Notes under the pieces: generated by a model
The model's database searches: none
Told to the model about the DNA's origin: nothing
Seen by the model: the letters and a program-made list of their open reading frames with translations, nothing else
In this document: positions 28,410 through 36,881 of the stretch, one piece after another
Position numbering within the stretch: position 1 is the stretch's first letter
Layout of the letters: each line of letters starts with the position of its first letter
Position numbers and translations under genes: made by a program
Assembly: GCF_001070855.1 (NCBI RefSeq)
Contig: NZ_JVLH01000006.1
Location: forward strand, 1 to 64,000
Reading direction: 5' to 3'
DNA: 64,000 nucleotides
From: Trueperella pyogenes
GTDB lineage: Bacteria > Actinomycetota > Actinomycetes > Actinomycetales > Actinomycetaceae

Positions 28410-31400
28410 CTAAACGCGCTCATCCTGATCTTCTTGGATGAGCTTAAGTAGCTGCTGAATATCAGCGGAACTACGCCCTTCTCCCAAGTTTTGTCCCACA
28501 ACACTGTCAACAAGCAACTGTTTGTGAGCCTGAAGCTCACACACCTTTTCTTCAATGGTGTCTTGAGCAACCAAGCGATAGACATTTACCCTGCGATCCT
28601 GACCAATACGGTGCGCACGATTAACTGCCTGCGCCTCAACTGAAGGATTCCACCAAGGGTCCATCATGTAGACATAATCTGCCTGAGTCAGGGTAAGTCC
28701 CACTCCCCCTGCCTTGAGGGAAATTAAGAACACCTGCACGTCTCCATGCTGAAATTCATCGATCACCGCATGACGGTTACGTGTCTTTCCTTCAAGAAGA
28801 AGGGAGGCAATCCCACGTTGCTCCAAGGAATGACGAATTCGTTCCAAGAAAGCAACAAATTGACTGAAAACCAAGACTTTATGCCCCAGCGGGAGAATCT
28901 GCTCCAAGTGTTCGCATAGCAGATCAATCTTTGCCGAGCCGACAGAGTCATACCGCTGATCAACTAGGGCAGGATCCAAAGACAATTGACGAAGGCGCGT
29001 AAGCGCAGCCAAAACCTCAAATCGTTCACGAGTGTCATTTTCGAGCTCAAGATGAAGAAGACGCGCGCGCTCGCGGGTCAAGTAGCGGTCATAAATTTGT
29101 CGCTGTTTACGACCGAGCGGCACAGGAAGAAGAGTTTCAACACGCTCAGGCAGTTCGGGCGCGACCTCTTCCTTCGTCCGTCGAAGAACAAACGGAGCAA
29201 TCAGCGAATGCAAAAGATTGAGAAGATCAGGTGAGCGTCCTGCTTCAATCGGGCGCCGAAATTTCTCATTGAAAGAAGAATGGCTTGAGAGGAGGCCCGG
29301 GACCGCTAAAGACATCAGCGACCAGAGATCTTCAAGAGAGTTTTCAATAGGAGTTCCGCTGATACACACCCGCCAGGCAACAGGTAGATCTTTCAGGTAT
29401 CGATACAGTTGCGTGCGCGGGTTTTTGGCCGCTTGAGCTTCGTCGATAACAACTCCTGCTAACTCTCTGTTTTTCCACTGCTCACAGTCGATGCGAAAGA
29501 GCGTATGCGAGGTAACAACAACATCCGCGCGATCCAGCCCATTCCATCCCTGCGGGTCACGCGCATAGGTTGATTGAATGAGAGAAAGCGCCATTTTCGG
29601 GAAGCAACTTTCAGCTTCATCCCGCCAGCTCGACATGACGCTGGTGGGGACGACAACCAGAACGGGCTGGCTGGTATAACGTCGAAACTTTTCAATTGCC
29701 CCCAGGATCTGCCTTGTCTTCCCAAGTCCCATATCATCGGCAAGAACACAACCGAAACCTGCCCGAATTCTATTGAGAACCCAATGAGAGCCAATCACCT
29801 GATAAGGACGCATTCGTGGCTCATCCTCGACGGGCACATCTATTTCTTCCTCAGCCAGCTCTCTGAGACCGTCAATGCGTCTTCGCCATTGCTGATCTTC
29901 TTCACGCGTATCAACAAACTCGCTCAGGTTTTCCCACAGTCCAAATTGGGAGGTTGTTAGCGAAATATTATCGAGAGAACGCGATCGGTGAAGTTGCGCC
30001 GCCTGTCTAAGAAGCAGGCGTAAGCGATCGATATCAACGCCTTCAAGATGGAGCCAACGACCATTATCGAGGCGAATATAGTCTTGGTCCTCAGAGAGCG
30101 CACTGAGGACTCGAGAGATCGGCAATTCTTCATCTCCGACGCGAACAGTAACGCGCAAATTCCACCAGTCTGGAGAATCCGTTGCCTGGATCTGCGCATT
30201 AATCTGCACCTTTTCGTCAACGATGCGAGTCTCTTCAAGATGCTGATCAATATCCCAGGTCACCGAATCCACCGGCCAGCTATTTTTTAATGCGCGAAGC
30301 AGCTCGGGGACTTTCGGAAGCGGGATGAGCAGTTCGTGAAGTGTTGGCGCCAGCGAGGCAGCAGGAAAGTAAGCGCGTAATGCCGCGTGGGCAACGTCAA
30401 AGTCACGGGCAAGAGAATCGCTCAGATGACTAATTTTTGTCTGCGGGGACAAATAAGAGCGGAACCGCTTTTTCTCTAAGCTGTAATCCACCGCCCAGCA
30501 CACATAGGCATACTGCGAATTTCGCTCCCGCAGACACAGTCGCAACTGTGGCAGGAGGTCATCAAAGGGGAAAGTCCTCATCGAAGATATACATCGGTAG
30601 TGCGCGCAAAGTGCGGCAAGCTCATTCCTGATGAAATCTCCAATGGCAGACAATGGAATGCGAACACAAACCTCGTTGAGAGGGGCCAGCTCGTTTTGAT
30701 CGATGGGATCTGCAACTGCGCCTTCTCCTCCATCAATGAAGGTCAGTCCCATCTCATCAGCACGTCGCGGAAAAGGCAAGGTTGTACCAGCCCGGCCAAT
30801 TTGTTCACGTTTATAGCAGACTTCAAGTCCTTTTCTGCTGAGGTTCATATCAATCGCGACAGCAAAAGAACTCATCTGAAAGTCAAATCGATGGAGTTGT
30901 GGTGTCAGAAGCGCAACTCCCGATTTTTGAAGCTCATAGAGCCAGATGGGTGCACTGCGACCCAGTGATTCCAGCGAGACGTCATAGCTGCCAGGCGAAT
31001 ATTCACGCGACTTTCTACTGCTTTGGTAGAGACGTCGCAAGGTTATGAGGTGATGCGGCGAAAGCGTATCCAGGAGGCCATTCCACTGCGACTGTGCAAG
31101 TTCAGACCAACTGAGACGTCGAGGTTCTTGATTGCGAAGAAGAACCAACGGAGTCAGCCATACCGGTTGAGCAGGATCGTGGGCATCAACAATAAGCCCC
31201 ATAGCTTGAGCACCATCTGTGGATAACAAGCTTTCAAACTCACTCATCCACACGGAGCCTGCCGGATTTTGAGTTGAAGAATCTTCACCGTATTCGCGCC
31301 GAGCACGGTGAAGCAAGGCAGCTGCATGGACACAAGCACCTGCAAGATAACAAGAACACGTCAAATGAAGATGCGTCTTTGAGGAATCTACGTAACGAAT

Positions 31401-31607
31401 GACGCTTCGGTACATGACGCCTGGTGCGCGGACGCGGGCCGAAGCCTCGGTATCGCTCCAAGCTATTTCCTGAACATCACCGCGCGCATCCGCAAGAGCC
31501 GCCTGCGCCCATAAGGCGTGCCCAAGAAGCGCAACTGCGTCTTCTTCACTGCAGGCGCGAAGAGCTTGACGAATCTGTGACGTACCCATCCCTTCAGGAT
31601 AATCCAT
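28410..31607 (-). CDS. SNF2 family DNA helicase/translocase with SWIM zinc finger
   Basis: This 1065-residue SF2 DNA translocase has an N-terminal SWIM zinc finger with ligands C84, C86, C92 and H94 (CSCYLAGACVH). A large accessory region to ~590 is followed by the SNF2 ATPase with Walker A DMGLGKT (625-631), DEAQ box (722-725), SGTPIENSLEDLW, and a helicase C-terminal lobe ending SLKAGGVGLTLTQADYVY and NRAHRIGQ. It probably remodels protein-DNA complexes or moves RNA polymerase, as RapA/HepA-type proteins do. Its ATG is 14 bp after imuB and dnaE2 follows, so it sits inside the SOS mutasome operon. A role in translesion synthesis is my inference. MGTSQ at 31589 is an alternative start. Confidence 0.88.
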   Translation of the reverse strand: MDYPEGMGTSQIRQALRACSEEDAVALLGHALWAQAALADARGDVQEIAWSDTEASARVRAPGVMYRSVIRYVDSSKTHLHLTCSCYLAGACVHAAALLHRARREYGEDSSTQNPAGSVWMSEFESLLSTDGAQAMGLIVDAHDPAQPVWLTPLVLLRNQEPRRLSWSELAQSQWNGLLDTLSPHHLITLRRLYQSSRKSREYSPGSYDVSLESLGRSAPIWLYELQKSGVALLTPQLHRFDFQMSSFAVAIDMNLSRKGLEVCYKREQIGRAGTTLPFPRRADEMGLTFIDGGEGAVADPIDQNELAPLNEVCVRIPLSAIGDFIRNELAALCAHYRCISSMRTFPFDDLLPQLRLCLRERNSQYAYVCWAVDYSLEKKRFRSYLSPQTKISHLSDSLARDFDVAHAALRAYFPAASLAPTLHELLIPLPKVPELLRALKNSWPVDSVTWDIDQHLEETRIVDEKVQINAQIQATDSPDWWNLRVTVRVGDEELPISRVLSALSEDQDYIRLDNGRWLHLEGVDIDRLRLLLRQAAQLHRSRSLDNISLTTSQFGLWENLSEFVDTREEDQQWRRRIDGLRELAEEEIDVPVEDEPRMRPYQVIGSHWVLNRIRAGFGCVLADDMGLGKTRQILGAIEKFRRYTSQPVLVVVPTSVMSSWRDEAESCFPKMALSLIQSTYARDPQGWNGLDRADVVVTSHTLFRIDCEQWKNRELAGVVIDEAQAAKNPRTQLYRYLKDLPVAWRVCISGTPIENSLEDLWSLMSLAVPGLLSSHSSFNEKFRRPIEAGRSPDLLNLLHSLIAPFVLRRTKEEVAPELPERVETLLPVPLGRKQRQIYDRYLTRERARLLHLELENDTRERFEVLAALTRLRQLSLDPALVDQRYDSVGSAKIDLLCEHLEQILPLGHKVLVFSQFVAFLERIRHSLEQRGIASLLLEGKTRNRHAVIDEFQHGDVQVFLISLKAGGVGLTLTQADYVYMMDPWWNPSVEAQAVNRAHRIGQDRRVNVYRLVAQDTIEEKVCELQAHKQLLVDSVVGQNLGEGRSSADIQQLLKLIQEDQDERV

Positions 31608-31621
31608 GTGAATGATTAGCC

Positions 31622-33190
31622 TTAATGATCTTCATACATTCCAGCAAGACTCCAAGAGCCTCGTTCCCACATCAGCAGAAGATCCGAGGAATTTTCACAA
31701 GTCACTCTGAGGTAGTGCGTACAGGGAGCATGGACAATGGCCTCGGCCGACTCTTGCCACCACGAATGCGGCATACTCCATGGACCTTTCCAAGAAAGCA
31801 CCCCGTATCGGTGTTGTCGCCCCGAAACTATTGCAACAATTTCTTTGGGATTATGCGTGAGCGTAGAACGATCACTAACTGCCACTTGTACATGCTCTTG
31901 CAAAGAAGACTGAGCGTAAAGAAAAGCCGGAAGAGGCGTGGGGTACACCTTCGAGGGAGCCTCTTCCACTGCGCCTTCAGGATAAAGGAGATCACCGGAG
32001 CTCGTCACCCTTTGATCAATACAGGTAAATCCTGCTCTTTGCATGGGGGTATACCCCGGAATTAGACATGGAACACGAACAGCATCTTCGCCTTTATAAG
32101 CGCAAATTTTACGAAGGGCCGAATCGCGTTTTGGTGAGCGATGTGTTCTCCATAGAGTGCTCACTCCTGCTGAAGGGATGCAATGCAAGGCTTGAACGCT
32201 GATGCGAATCAGCCCCTCCTCGGTAGTGGAAGCAGAAAGCCAAGCTACAAGCTGCCAGCGAATACGATCTGCAATTTCTTCTTCATCCCCATCGATTCCC
32301 CACCATTGTCTTTCGTAAGTTTCATAGCTCTGATCGTGCGCAGTGATCACGATACTCGAGCAACGCAGCTGCTCTCTTTCAAGCTTTTCGCAGATTTGAC
32401 GCGCTAAACGGCGCGAACAGAAAGCGGCCTGTTCTTCATTCTCAATACTTTCCTCACACTCCTCATCCACTTGCACTTCACGTACAGGAATTTCATGTTT
32501 CGGAATCCAAAGATCTTTCCCGCTAAATAATTCGTAGAGCTGCTGACCGATATCCCCAAAACGTGTATACAGAGCACGTTCTCCCATGCGCATCAAATCA
32601 CGCCCATGCATCACTCCCACTGAGCGGCACGTATCAATGACCTGTTGGAGCTGCTCGTGCTGTTTTTGGGGAAATAATGGAAGACACTGCGCAAGATCAA
32701 TATGGTCGAGAAACTCTTGAGTCCGCTCTGGGGGCACAATAATTCCGCGCCTTGCCGCCGCATAACTTGCAAGGGGGCCAGACGCTATCCCCACATTGCT
32801 TTCTGATCCACTCCATCGAGAAATCGAATCAACAATATTTTCGGCCAGTTGTTCTTCACTGCCGCTCCACCGAGCCGCTCCAGCGGCAGGGGCCCATGCC
32901 AGCCCCGGACGCACACATGCGATACCGGCAACCCATTGCTCACAAGCTTGGACAATTACTTCGAACGAGTTCAATTCTCTACGCGGATCACTTGGAAGAA
33001 TAAGGAGATCTGGACATAGATAACGTGCCATCGACACGCGCATCCCCTGTCGCACACCACATTTCCGCGCAGAAGGAGTCACCGTTTTAACATGTCCACG
33101 CTCTTCAATTGCTCCATGAGCCCCCGGAGGAATATCGACGACCAAAGCATTAATTTCCCAATTGGGAATCCACACCATGAGACAGCGCAT
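31622..33190 (-). CDS. imuB: ImuB, catalytically inactive Y-family polymerase homologue
   Basis: ImuB bridges ImuA and DnaE2 to the beta clamp in the SOS mutasome. This 522-residue protein has a Y-family fold beginning MRCLMVWIPNWEINALVVD, little-finger-like middle regions and the ImuB C-terminal signature GPWSMPHSWW followed by LLLMWERGSWSLAGMYEDH. The Y-family catalytic DxD and DE motifs are not present in the expected places (IPNWEIN; VRPGLAWAPAA), consistent with the non-catalytic ImuB class. ATG 33190 is 1 bp after the ImuA stop, which decides the start over the longer frame at 33247. It is followed by the SNF2 gene after 14 bp. Confidence 0.88.
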   Translation of the reverse strand: MRCLMVWIPNWEINALVVDIPPGAHGAIEERGHVKTVTPSARKCGVRQGMRVSMARYLCPDLLILPSDPRRELNSFEVIVQACEQWVAGIACVRPGLAWAPAAGAARWSGSEEQLAENIVDSISRWSGSESNVGIASGPLASYAAARRGIIVPPERTQEFLDHIDLAQCLPLFPQKQHEQLQQVIDTCRSVGVMHGRDLMRMGERALYTRFGDIGQQLYELFSGKDLWIPKHEIPVREVQVDEECEESIENEEQAAFCSRRLARQICEKLEREQLRCSSIVITAHDQSYETYERQWWGIDGDEEEIADRIRWQLVAWLSASTTEEGLIRISVQALHCIPSAGVSTLWRTHRSPKRDSALRKICAYKGEDAVRVPCLIPGYTPMQRAGFTCIDQRVTSSGDLLYPEGAVEEAPSKVYPTPLPAFLYAQSSLQEHVQVAVSDRSTLTHNPKEIVAIVSGRQHRYGVLSWKGPWSMPHSWWQESAEAIVHAPCTHYLRVTCENSSDLLLMWERGSWSLAGMYEDH

Positions 33191-33191
33191 A

Positions 33192-33662
33192 TCATCCCGC
33201 CTTTTGATAAATACCAAGCTCTTCTCCCCATGGGCGACTGAACCCAACCCATGGGCACTTAGTCAACAAAATTGTTTCTTCTTTTCGCACCTGGGCACCC
33301 AAACGCCGCATATCACGAAGGGCTAATGAGCAACGGTCCACATAGACCAATCGGCAATGCGGAAGGAGAAGCGAGATTACCTGCGCATCCGCACAGGAAG
33401 AGGGAACATAGAGGCAACGCGCCAGATTCAATCCCTGTTTAAAGGCATATTCCCAGCCAAAATCATCACTTCCAATGAAAGCGCAGCATCCCTCTTGGAG
33501 ATCAAGAGAAAGAATGACATGAATCAATTGCGGGTAAGTCCCGCCGTATTCCCAGACCCCCACGCAGCGCGACGAAAGATCCGAAAAAGCCTGATTTTTC
33601 TCAAGCCCCAGGCGACTTTCGGTATCGCGCAGAACTTGACGAGCAAGGTCTAAACGCTTCAT
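33192..33662 (-). CDS. ImuA'-like mutasome accessory protein
   Basis: This 156-residue protein heads the cluster and matches the short actinobacterial ImuA' in layout (residues ~55-125: GCCAFIGSDDFGWEYAFKQG, LARCLYVP, VISLLLPHCRLVYVDR). It resembles a degenerate RecA core but has no Walker A lysine motif and is shorter than the ~200-residue M. tuberculosis ImuA'. The ATG has GAGGTGA 5 nt upstream and a LexA box 14 bp upstream, and imuB follows with a 1-bp gap. The assignment rests largely on context (imuB, dnaE2, SOS box). Confidence 0.75.
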   Translation of the reverse strand: MKRLDLARQVLRDTESRLGLEKNQAFSDLSSRCVGVWEYGGTYPQLIHVILSLDLQEGCCAFIGSDDFGWEYAFKQGLNLARCLYVPSSCADAQVISLLLPHCRLVYVDRCSLALRDMRRLGAQVRKEETILLTKCPWVGFSRPWGEELGIYQKAG

Positions 33663-33675
33663 AAAATCACCTCAA

Positions 33676-33691
33676 TCGAACAAGTGTTCTA
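33676..33691. promoter_or_regulatory. LexA (SOS) box upstream of imuA-imuB-SNF2
   Basis: TCGAACAAGTGTTCTA matches TCGAAC-N4-GTTCGA in 11 of 12 conserved positions. It lies 13 bp before the imuA ATG and can repress the imuA-imuB-SNF2 transcript. Confidence 0.85.
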
Positions 33692-33754
33692 TTAGTGTAT
33701 GCACCTGCTCATCATTTGCGTCCACTTTGGTTCCTTCTGAAGAAGTGAAAGAAT

Positions 33755-34300
33755 ATGGGCATGCGCCTCTTTGATCGTCCTCTTGCTCCCAACCCGTACG
33801 AGGGGCTTCCCCCCAGCGCAACATTTACCATAGTGTCGCAAGATCTAAGCAACGGCCTCCCCATGCCAAAGCTGCACACAGCAGAAGGCGGCAATATCTC
33901 GCCGCACTTAGAATGGAGCGGCTTCCCTGATCAGACAGAAAGCTTCTTTGTTTCCTGCTTTGATCCAGATGCCCCCACGCCATCGGGCTTTTGGCACTGG
34001 ATGGTGATCGACATCCCCGTCTCATGCACATCTCTTGCGCGCGGAGCTGGCAGTTCTGATCTTGAACTTGACGGAAGCGCTTTCCACCTTCGAGGGGATC
34101 ACGGCGATCATTCATATTTCGGCGCCGCGCCGCCAGCAGGTGACCGTCCCCACCGCTACATCTTTTCCGTTCATGCCCTAGATATTCCAACCCTAGGCTG
34201 CGATGACGACACCTCACTAGCAATGTATTCTTTCGAGGCCATAGAACACACCATCGCCCGTGCAACTTTGACCGCAACGTACCAAACACCATCGAACTGA
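33755..34300 (+). CDS. YbhB/YbcL family PEBP-like protein
   Basis: This 181-residue cytosolic protein of the phosphatidylethanolamine-binding/Raf-kinase-inhibitor-like family has the anion-pocket motifs CFDPDAPTPSGFWHWMV and HSYFGAAPPAGDRPHRYIF plus GGNISPHLEWSGFP. The bacterial role is not established. ATG 33755 is used; MRLF at 33761 is also possible. It is divergent from imuA and 1 bp upstream of trmL, so it is probably co-transcribed with trmL. Confidence 0.88.
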   Translation: MGMRLFDRPLAPNPYEGLPPSATFTIVSQDLSNGLPMPKLHTAEGGNISPHLEWSGFPDQTESFFVSCFDPDAPTPSGFWHWMVIDIPVSCTSLARGAGSSDLELDGSAFHLRGDHGDHSYFGAAPPAGDRPHRYIFSVHALDIPTLGCDDDTSLAMYSFEAIEHTIARATLTATYQTPSN

Positions 34301-34301
34301 C

Positions 34302-34763
34302 ATGCTTCACATCATTTTTCTTGAACCTGAAATCCCAGGAAATAGCGGCGCTGCAATTCGCCTCGCTGCGTGTACAGGAGCTTTTCTTCACTTAGTTGAA
34401 CCGCTGGGGTTCGACATGTCCGACACCAAGCTCAAGCGCGCGGGATTGGACTACCACGATCTGGCACACGTCAAGGTCCACTCCAATTTTGAAGACGCGT
34501 TAGCCGAAATTCCCGGGCACATCTGGGCATTTACCGGACATGCTTCAGATCATTACAGCGAGGTTCACTACGCCGATGGAGATGGCTTACTGTTCGGCCG
34601 CGAATCGGTCGGCCTTCCTGAATGGGCAATGACTCATCCACGTGTCACTCAATGCGTGCGCATTCAGATGCTCCCGGGAGTGCGTTCACTCAATCTTGCA
34701 AATTCCGCATCGATTGCTCTTTACGAGGCTTGGCGCCAGTTGGGGTTCCCGAACGGAATCTAG
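34302..34763 (+). CDS. trmL: tRNA (cytidine/uridine-34-2'-O)-methyltransferase TrmL
   Basis: TrmL methylates the 2'-OH of the wobble base of tRNA-Leu. This 153-residue protein is a minimal SPOUT methyltransferase with the three motifs IFLEPEIPGNSGAAIRLAA, LLFGRESVGLPEWAM and RIQMLPGVRSLNLANSASIALYEAWRQ, the last forming the trefoil knot. Its length matches the family. It starts 1 bp after the PEBP gene, and its stop overlaps the convergent membrane protein stop by 4 bp (CTAG). Confidence 0.93.
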   Translation: MLHIIFLEPEIPGNSGAAIRLAACTGAFLHLVEPLGFDMSDTKLKRAGLDYHDLAHVKVHSNFEDALAEIPGHIWAFTGHASDHYSEVHYADGDGLLFGRESVGLPEWAMTHPRVTQCVRIQMLPGVRSLNLANSASIALYEAWRQLGFPNGI

Positions 34764-35290
34764 CCGCGGGCTGCTTCCGTCTCATCCACCTCTTCTGGGG
34801 CCTCTGATTTTTTCGAGGCAAGAATCCCCCTACCGGGTCGCTCTACTTGCTCGGCAATTTCAACGATCCTGCGAGGATTAGAAACCCACATCCATATGGC
34901 CCCGATAGCAGCAACGACCAGTGAAAGATAGGCGAAGTCAGCGCCAAAAGCATTCCAAGCATTCGGCATCAGGCTCATTGAGGATAAGGAAGCTCCAGCT
35001 GCGCCACACGCAAGAGGTCCGATAAGGCACAGAGTAATCATGCACCATCCGAGGATGCGCATACGCCTTCCATTGTGCGTCAGGCTAATAGCAGCAACTA
35101 CGTAAATTGCTCCAATAAGCACCGCAATGATGCGTGCCCACAGCGGTATCTCTCGAAGATAGTAGGAATCAGCAAGCGCTCGAAGAGTGACAGTCACGCT
35201 AAAAATCCAGTACAGGGCAATAACCAATCGTCCCGATCCGCGTGCGGGTGGGCGATTATCCTGAGATTGCTCGTGAACCGCTTCGCTCAC
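34760..35290 (-). CDS. Hypothetical four-helix membrane protein
   Basis: I do not recognise the family. The 176-residue product has four hydrophobic segments (LVIALYWIFSVTVTLRAL, IIAVLIGAIYVVAAISL, ILGWCMITLCLIGPLACG, FAYLSLVVAAIGAIWMWVS) and a charged tail (RPGRGILASKKSEAPEEVDE). GTG 35290 is chosen because AGGAGG lies at 35295-35300; a longer frame to 35404 has no such signal. The gene is divergent from lpd and converges with trmL. Confidence 0.7.
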   Translation of the reverse strand: MSEAVHEQSQDNRPPARGSGRLVIALYWIFSVTVTLRALADSYYLREIPLWARIIAVLIGAIYVVAAISLTHNGRRMRILGWCMITLCLIGPLACGAAGASLSSMSLMPNAWNAFGADFAYLSLVVAAIGAIWMWVSNPRRIVEIAEQVERPGRGILASKKSEAPEEVDETEAARG

Positions 35291-35482
35291 CTTTCCTCCT
35301 TTAATCCACTGCCATACTAGTTGCTCCGCGCCGCTCCCCACGACTTTTTGCATGAAAACATGTGTGCTGTCTAACCGCCAAGTAGACGATTTTGTGACGG
35401 ACAAAAGTAGTGAGTAGTGGAAGAATGGGACCTAAGTCGGACATTGAAGGTCCGTTCTCTTCATTATCAAGGAGTGGAACAC

Positions 35483-36856
35483 GTGAGCGAGTCTGTATAC
35501 GACCTCGTGATTCTGGGTGCGGGTTCAGGTGGCTATGCCGCGGCTTTACGCGCCTCCCAGCTGGGATTGAAAGTAGCCCTTATCGAAGGTGACAAGGTTG
35601 GTGGAACCTGCCTCCACCGTGGCTGCATCCCGACCAAGGCTTACCTGCACGCAGCAGAGACTGCTGACACCGTCCGCGAATCCGACACTTTCGGCATCCA
35701 GGCAAGCTTCCAGGGAATCGATATGGCAAAGGTTGGCCAGTATCGCGATTCCATTATTAATAAGTTGTACCGAGGCGTTCAGGGCCTGCTTTCATCTCGC
35801 GGCGTAGAGATTATCCAGGGATGGGGCCGTTTGGCTGCACCTGACACCATTGAGGTAGGCGGACAGCGCATCGTTGGCCGCAACATCATTCTTGCGACAG
35901 GCTCTTATTCTCGTTCAATCCCAGGTTTGGATATTTCGGGCCGCATCATCACCTCTGATCAGGCCCTTCAAATGGAATGGGTACCTCAGAAGGCTGTCGT
36001 ATTGGGCGGCGGCGTCATTGGCCTAGAGTTTGCTTCCGTCTGGCGTTCCTTCGGCGCGGAAGTCACAATCATCGAGGCGCTCCCCCACCTTGCAAATAAC
36101 GAAGACGAGGCAGTTTCCAAGCACCTCGAGCGTTCATTCCGCAAGCGTGGCATTGCTTTCCACACCAATACCCGTTTCGCCAGCGCAACACAGGACGACT
36201 CCGGTGTTCACGTCGCAACAGAAGATGGCAAGACCTTCGATGCCGATGTTCTCCTGGTTGCAGTCGGACGCGGCCCTGTCACCGAAGGTTTGGGCTACGA
36301 AGAAGCCGGTATCAAGATGGACCGCGGCTTTGTTCTCACCAATGAGCGACTGCACACCGGTGTAGGCAACATCTACGCAGTCGGAGACATCGTTCCGGGA
36401 CTTCAACTTGCACACCGCGGCTTCCTGCAGGGGATCTTCGTCGCGGAAGAAATCGCCGGTCTCTCCCCCACGATGATGGACGAGTCTGGAATTCCACGAG
36501 TAACCTTCTGCGAACCCGAAATCGCCTCTGTTGGCCTGACTGAGAAGCAGGCACGCGAGAAGTACGGCGACAAGGTGCGCACGGTCGAATACAACCTTGC
36601 GGGCAACGGAAAGTCTAATATCCTTGGAGCAACGGGCTTCATTAAGCTCGTTTCCGTGGAAGATGGACCCATCGTCGGATTCCACGGAATTGGCACGCGC
36701 ATTGGCGAGCAGGTTGGCGAAGGAGAGCTCATGGTCAACTGGGAAGCCTACCCAGAGGATCTCGCAGCACTCATCCACGCTCACCCGACACAAAATGAAG
36801 CTATTGGCGAGGCAGCCATGGCTCTGGCCGGCAAGCCTCTCCACGCACACAACTAA
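35483..36856 (+). CDS. lpd: Dihydrolipoyl dehydrogenase (E3)
   Basis: E3 reoxidises dihydrolipoyl groups of 2-oxoacid dehydrogenase complexes using FAD and NAD+. This 457-residue protein has the FAD loop [19 protein letters not shown], the redox-active disulfide [13 protein letters not shown], the NAD loop [16 protein letters not shown], the second FAD motif [11 protein letters not shown] and the interface histidine-glutamate [16 protein letters not shown] 35483 is preferred because AAGGAG is at 35469-35474. It lies 25 bp upstream of the E2 gene, so the two form an operon. No E1 gene is adjacent. Confidence 0.94.
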   Translation: MSESVYDLVILGAGSGGYAAALRASQLGLKVALIEGDKVGGTCLHRGCIPTKAYLHAAETADTVRESDTFGIQASFQGIDMAKVGQYRDSIINKLYRGVQGLLSSRGVEIIQGWGRLAAPDTIEVGGQRIVGRNIILATGSYSRSIPGLDISGRIITSDQALQMEWVPQKAVVLGGGVIGLEFASVWRSFGAEVTIIEALPHLANNEDEAVSKHLERSFRKRGIAFHTNTRFASATQDDSGVHVATEDGKTFDADVLLVAVGRGPVTEGLGYEEAGIKMDRGFVLTNERLHTGVGNIYAVGDIVPGLQLAHRGFLQGIFVAEEIAGLSPTMMDESGIPRVTFCEPEIASVGLTEKQAREKYGDKVRTVEYNLAGNGKSNILGATGFIKLVSVEDGPIVGFHGIGTRIGEQVGEGELMVNWEAYPEDLAALIHAHPTQNEAIGEAAMALAGKPLHAHN

Positions 36857-36881
36857 CCTGTCACCGACAAGGAGATTGAAC

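Noticed and set aside
32660-32690. QCLPLF in ImuB as a beta-clamp-binding motif
   Set aside because: It falls at about residue 168-173, where the family has a structural F-L-x-P-L-P segment; clamp motifs in ImuB are nearer the C-terminal half.
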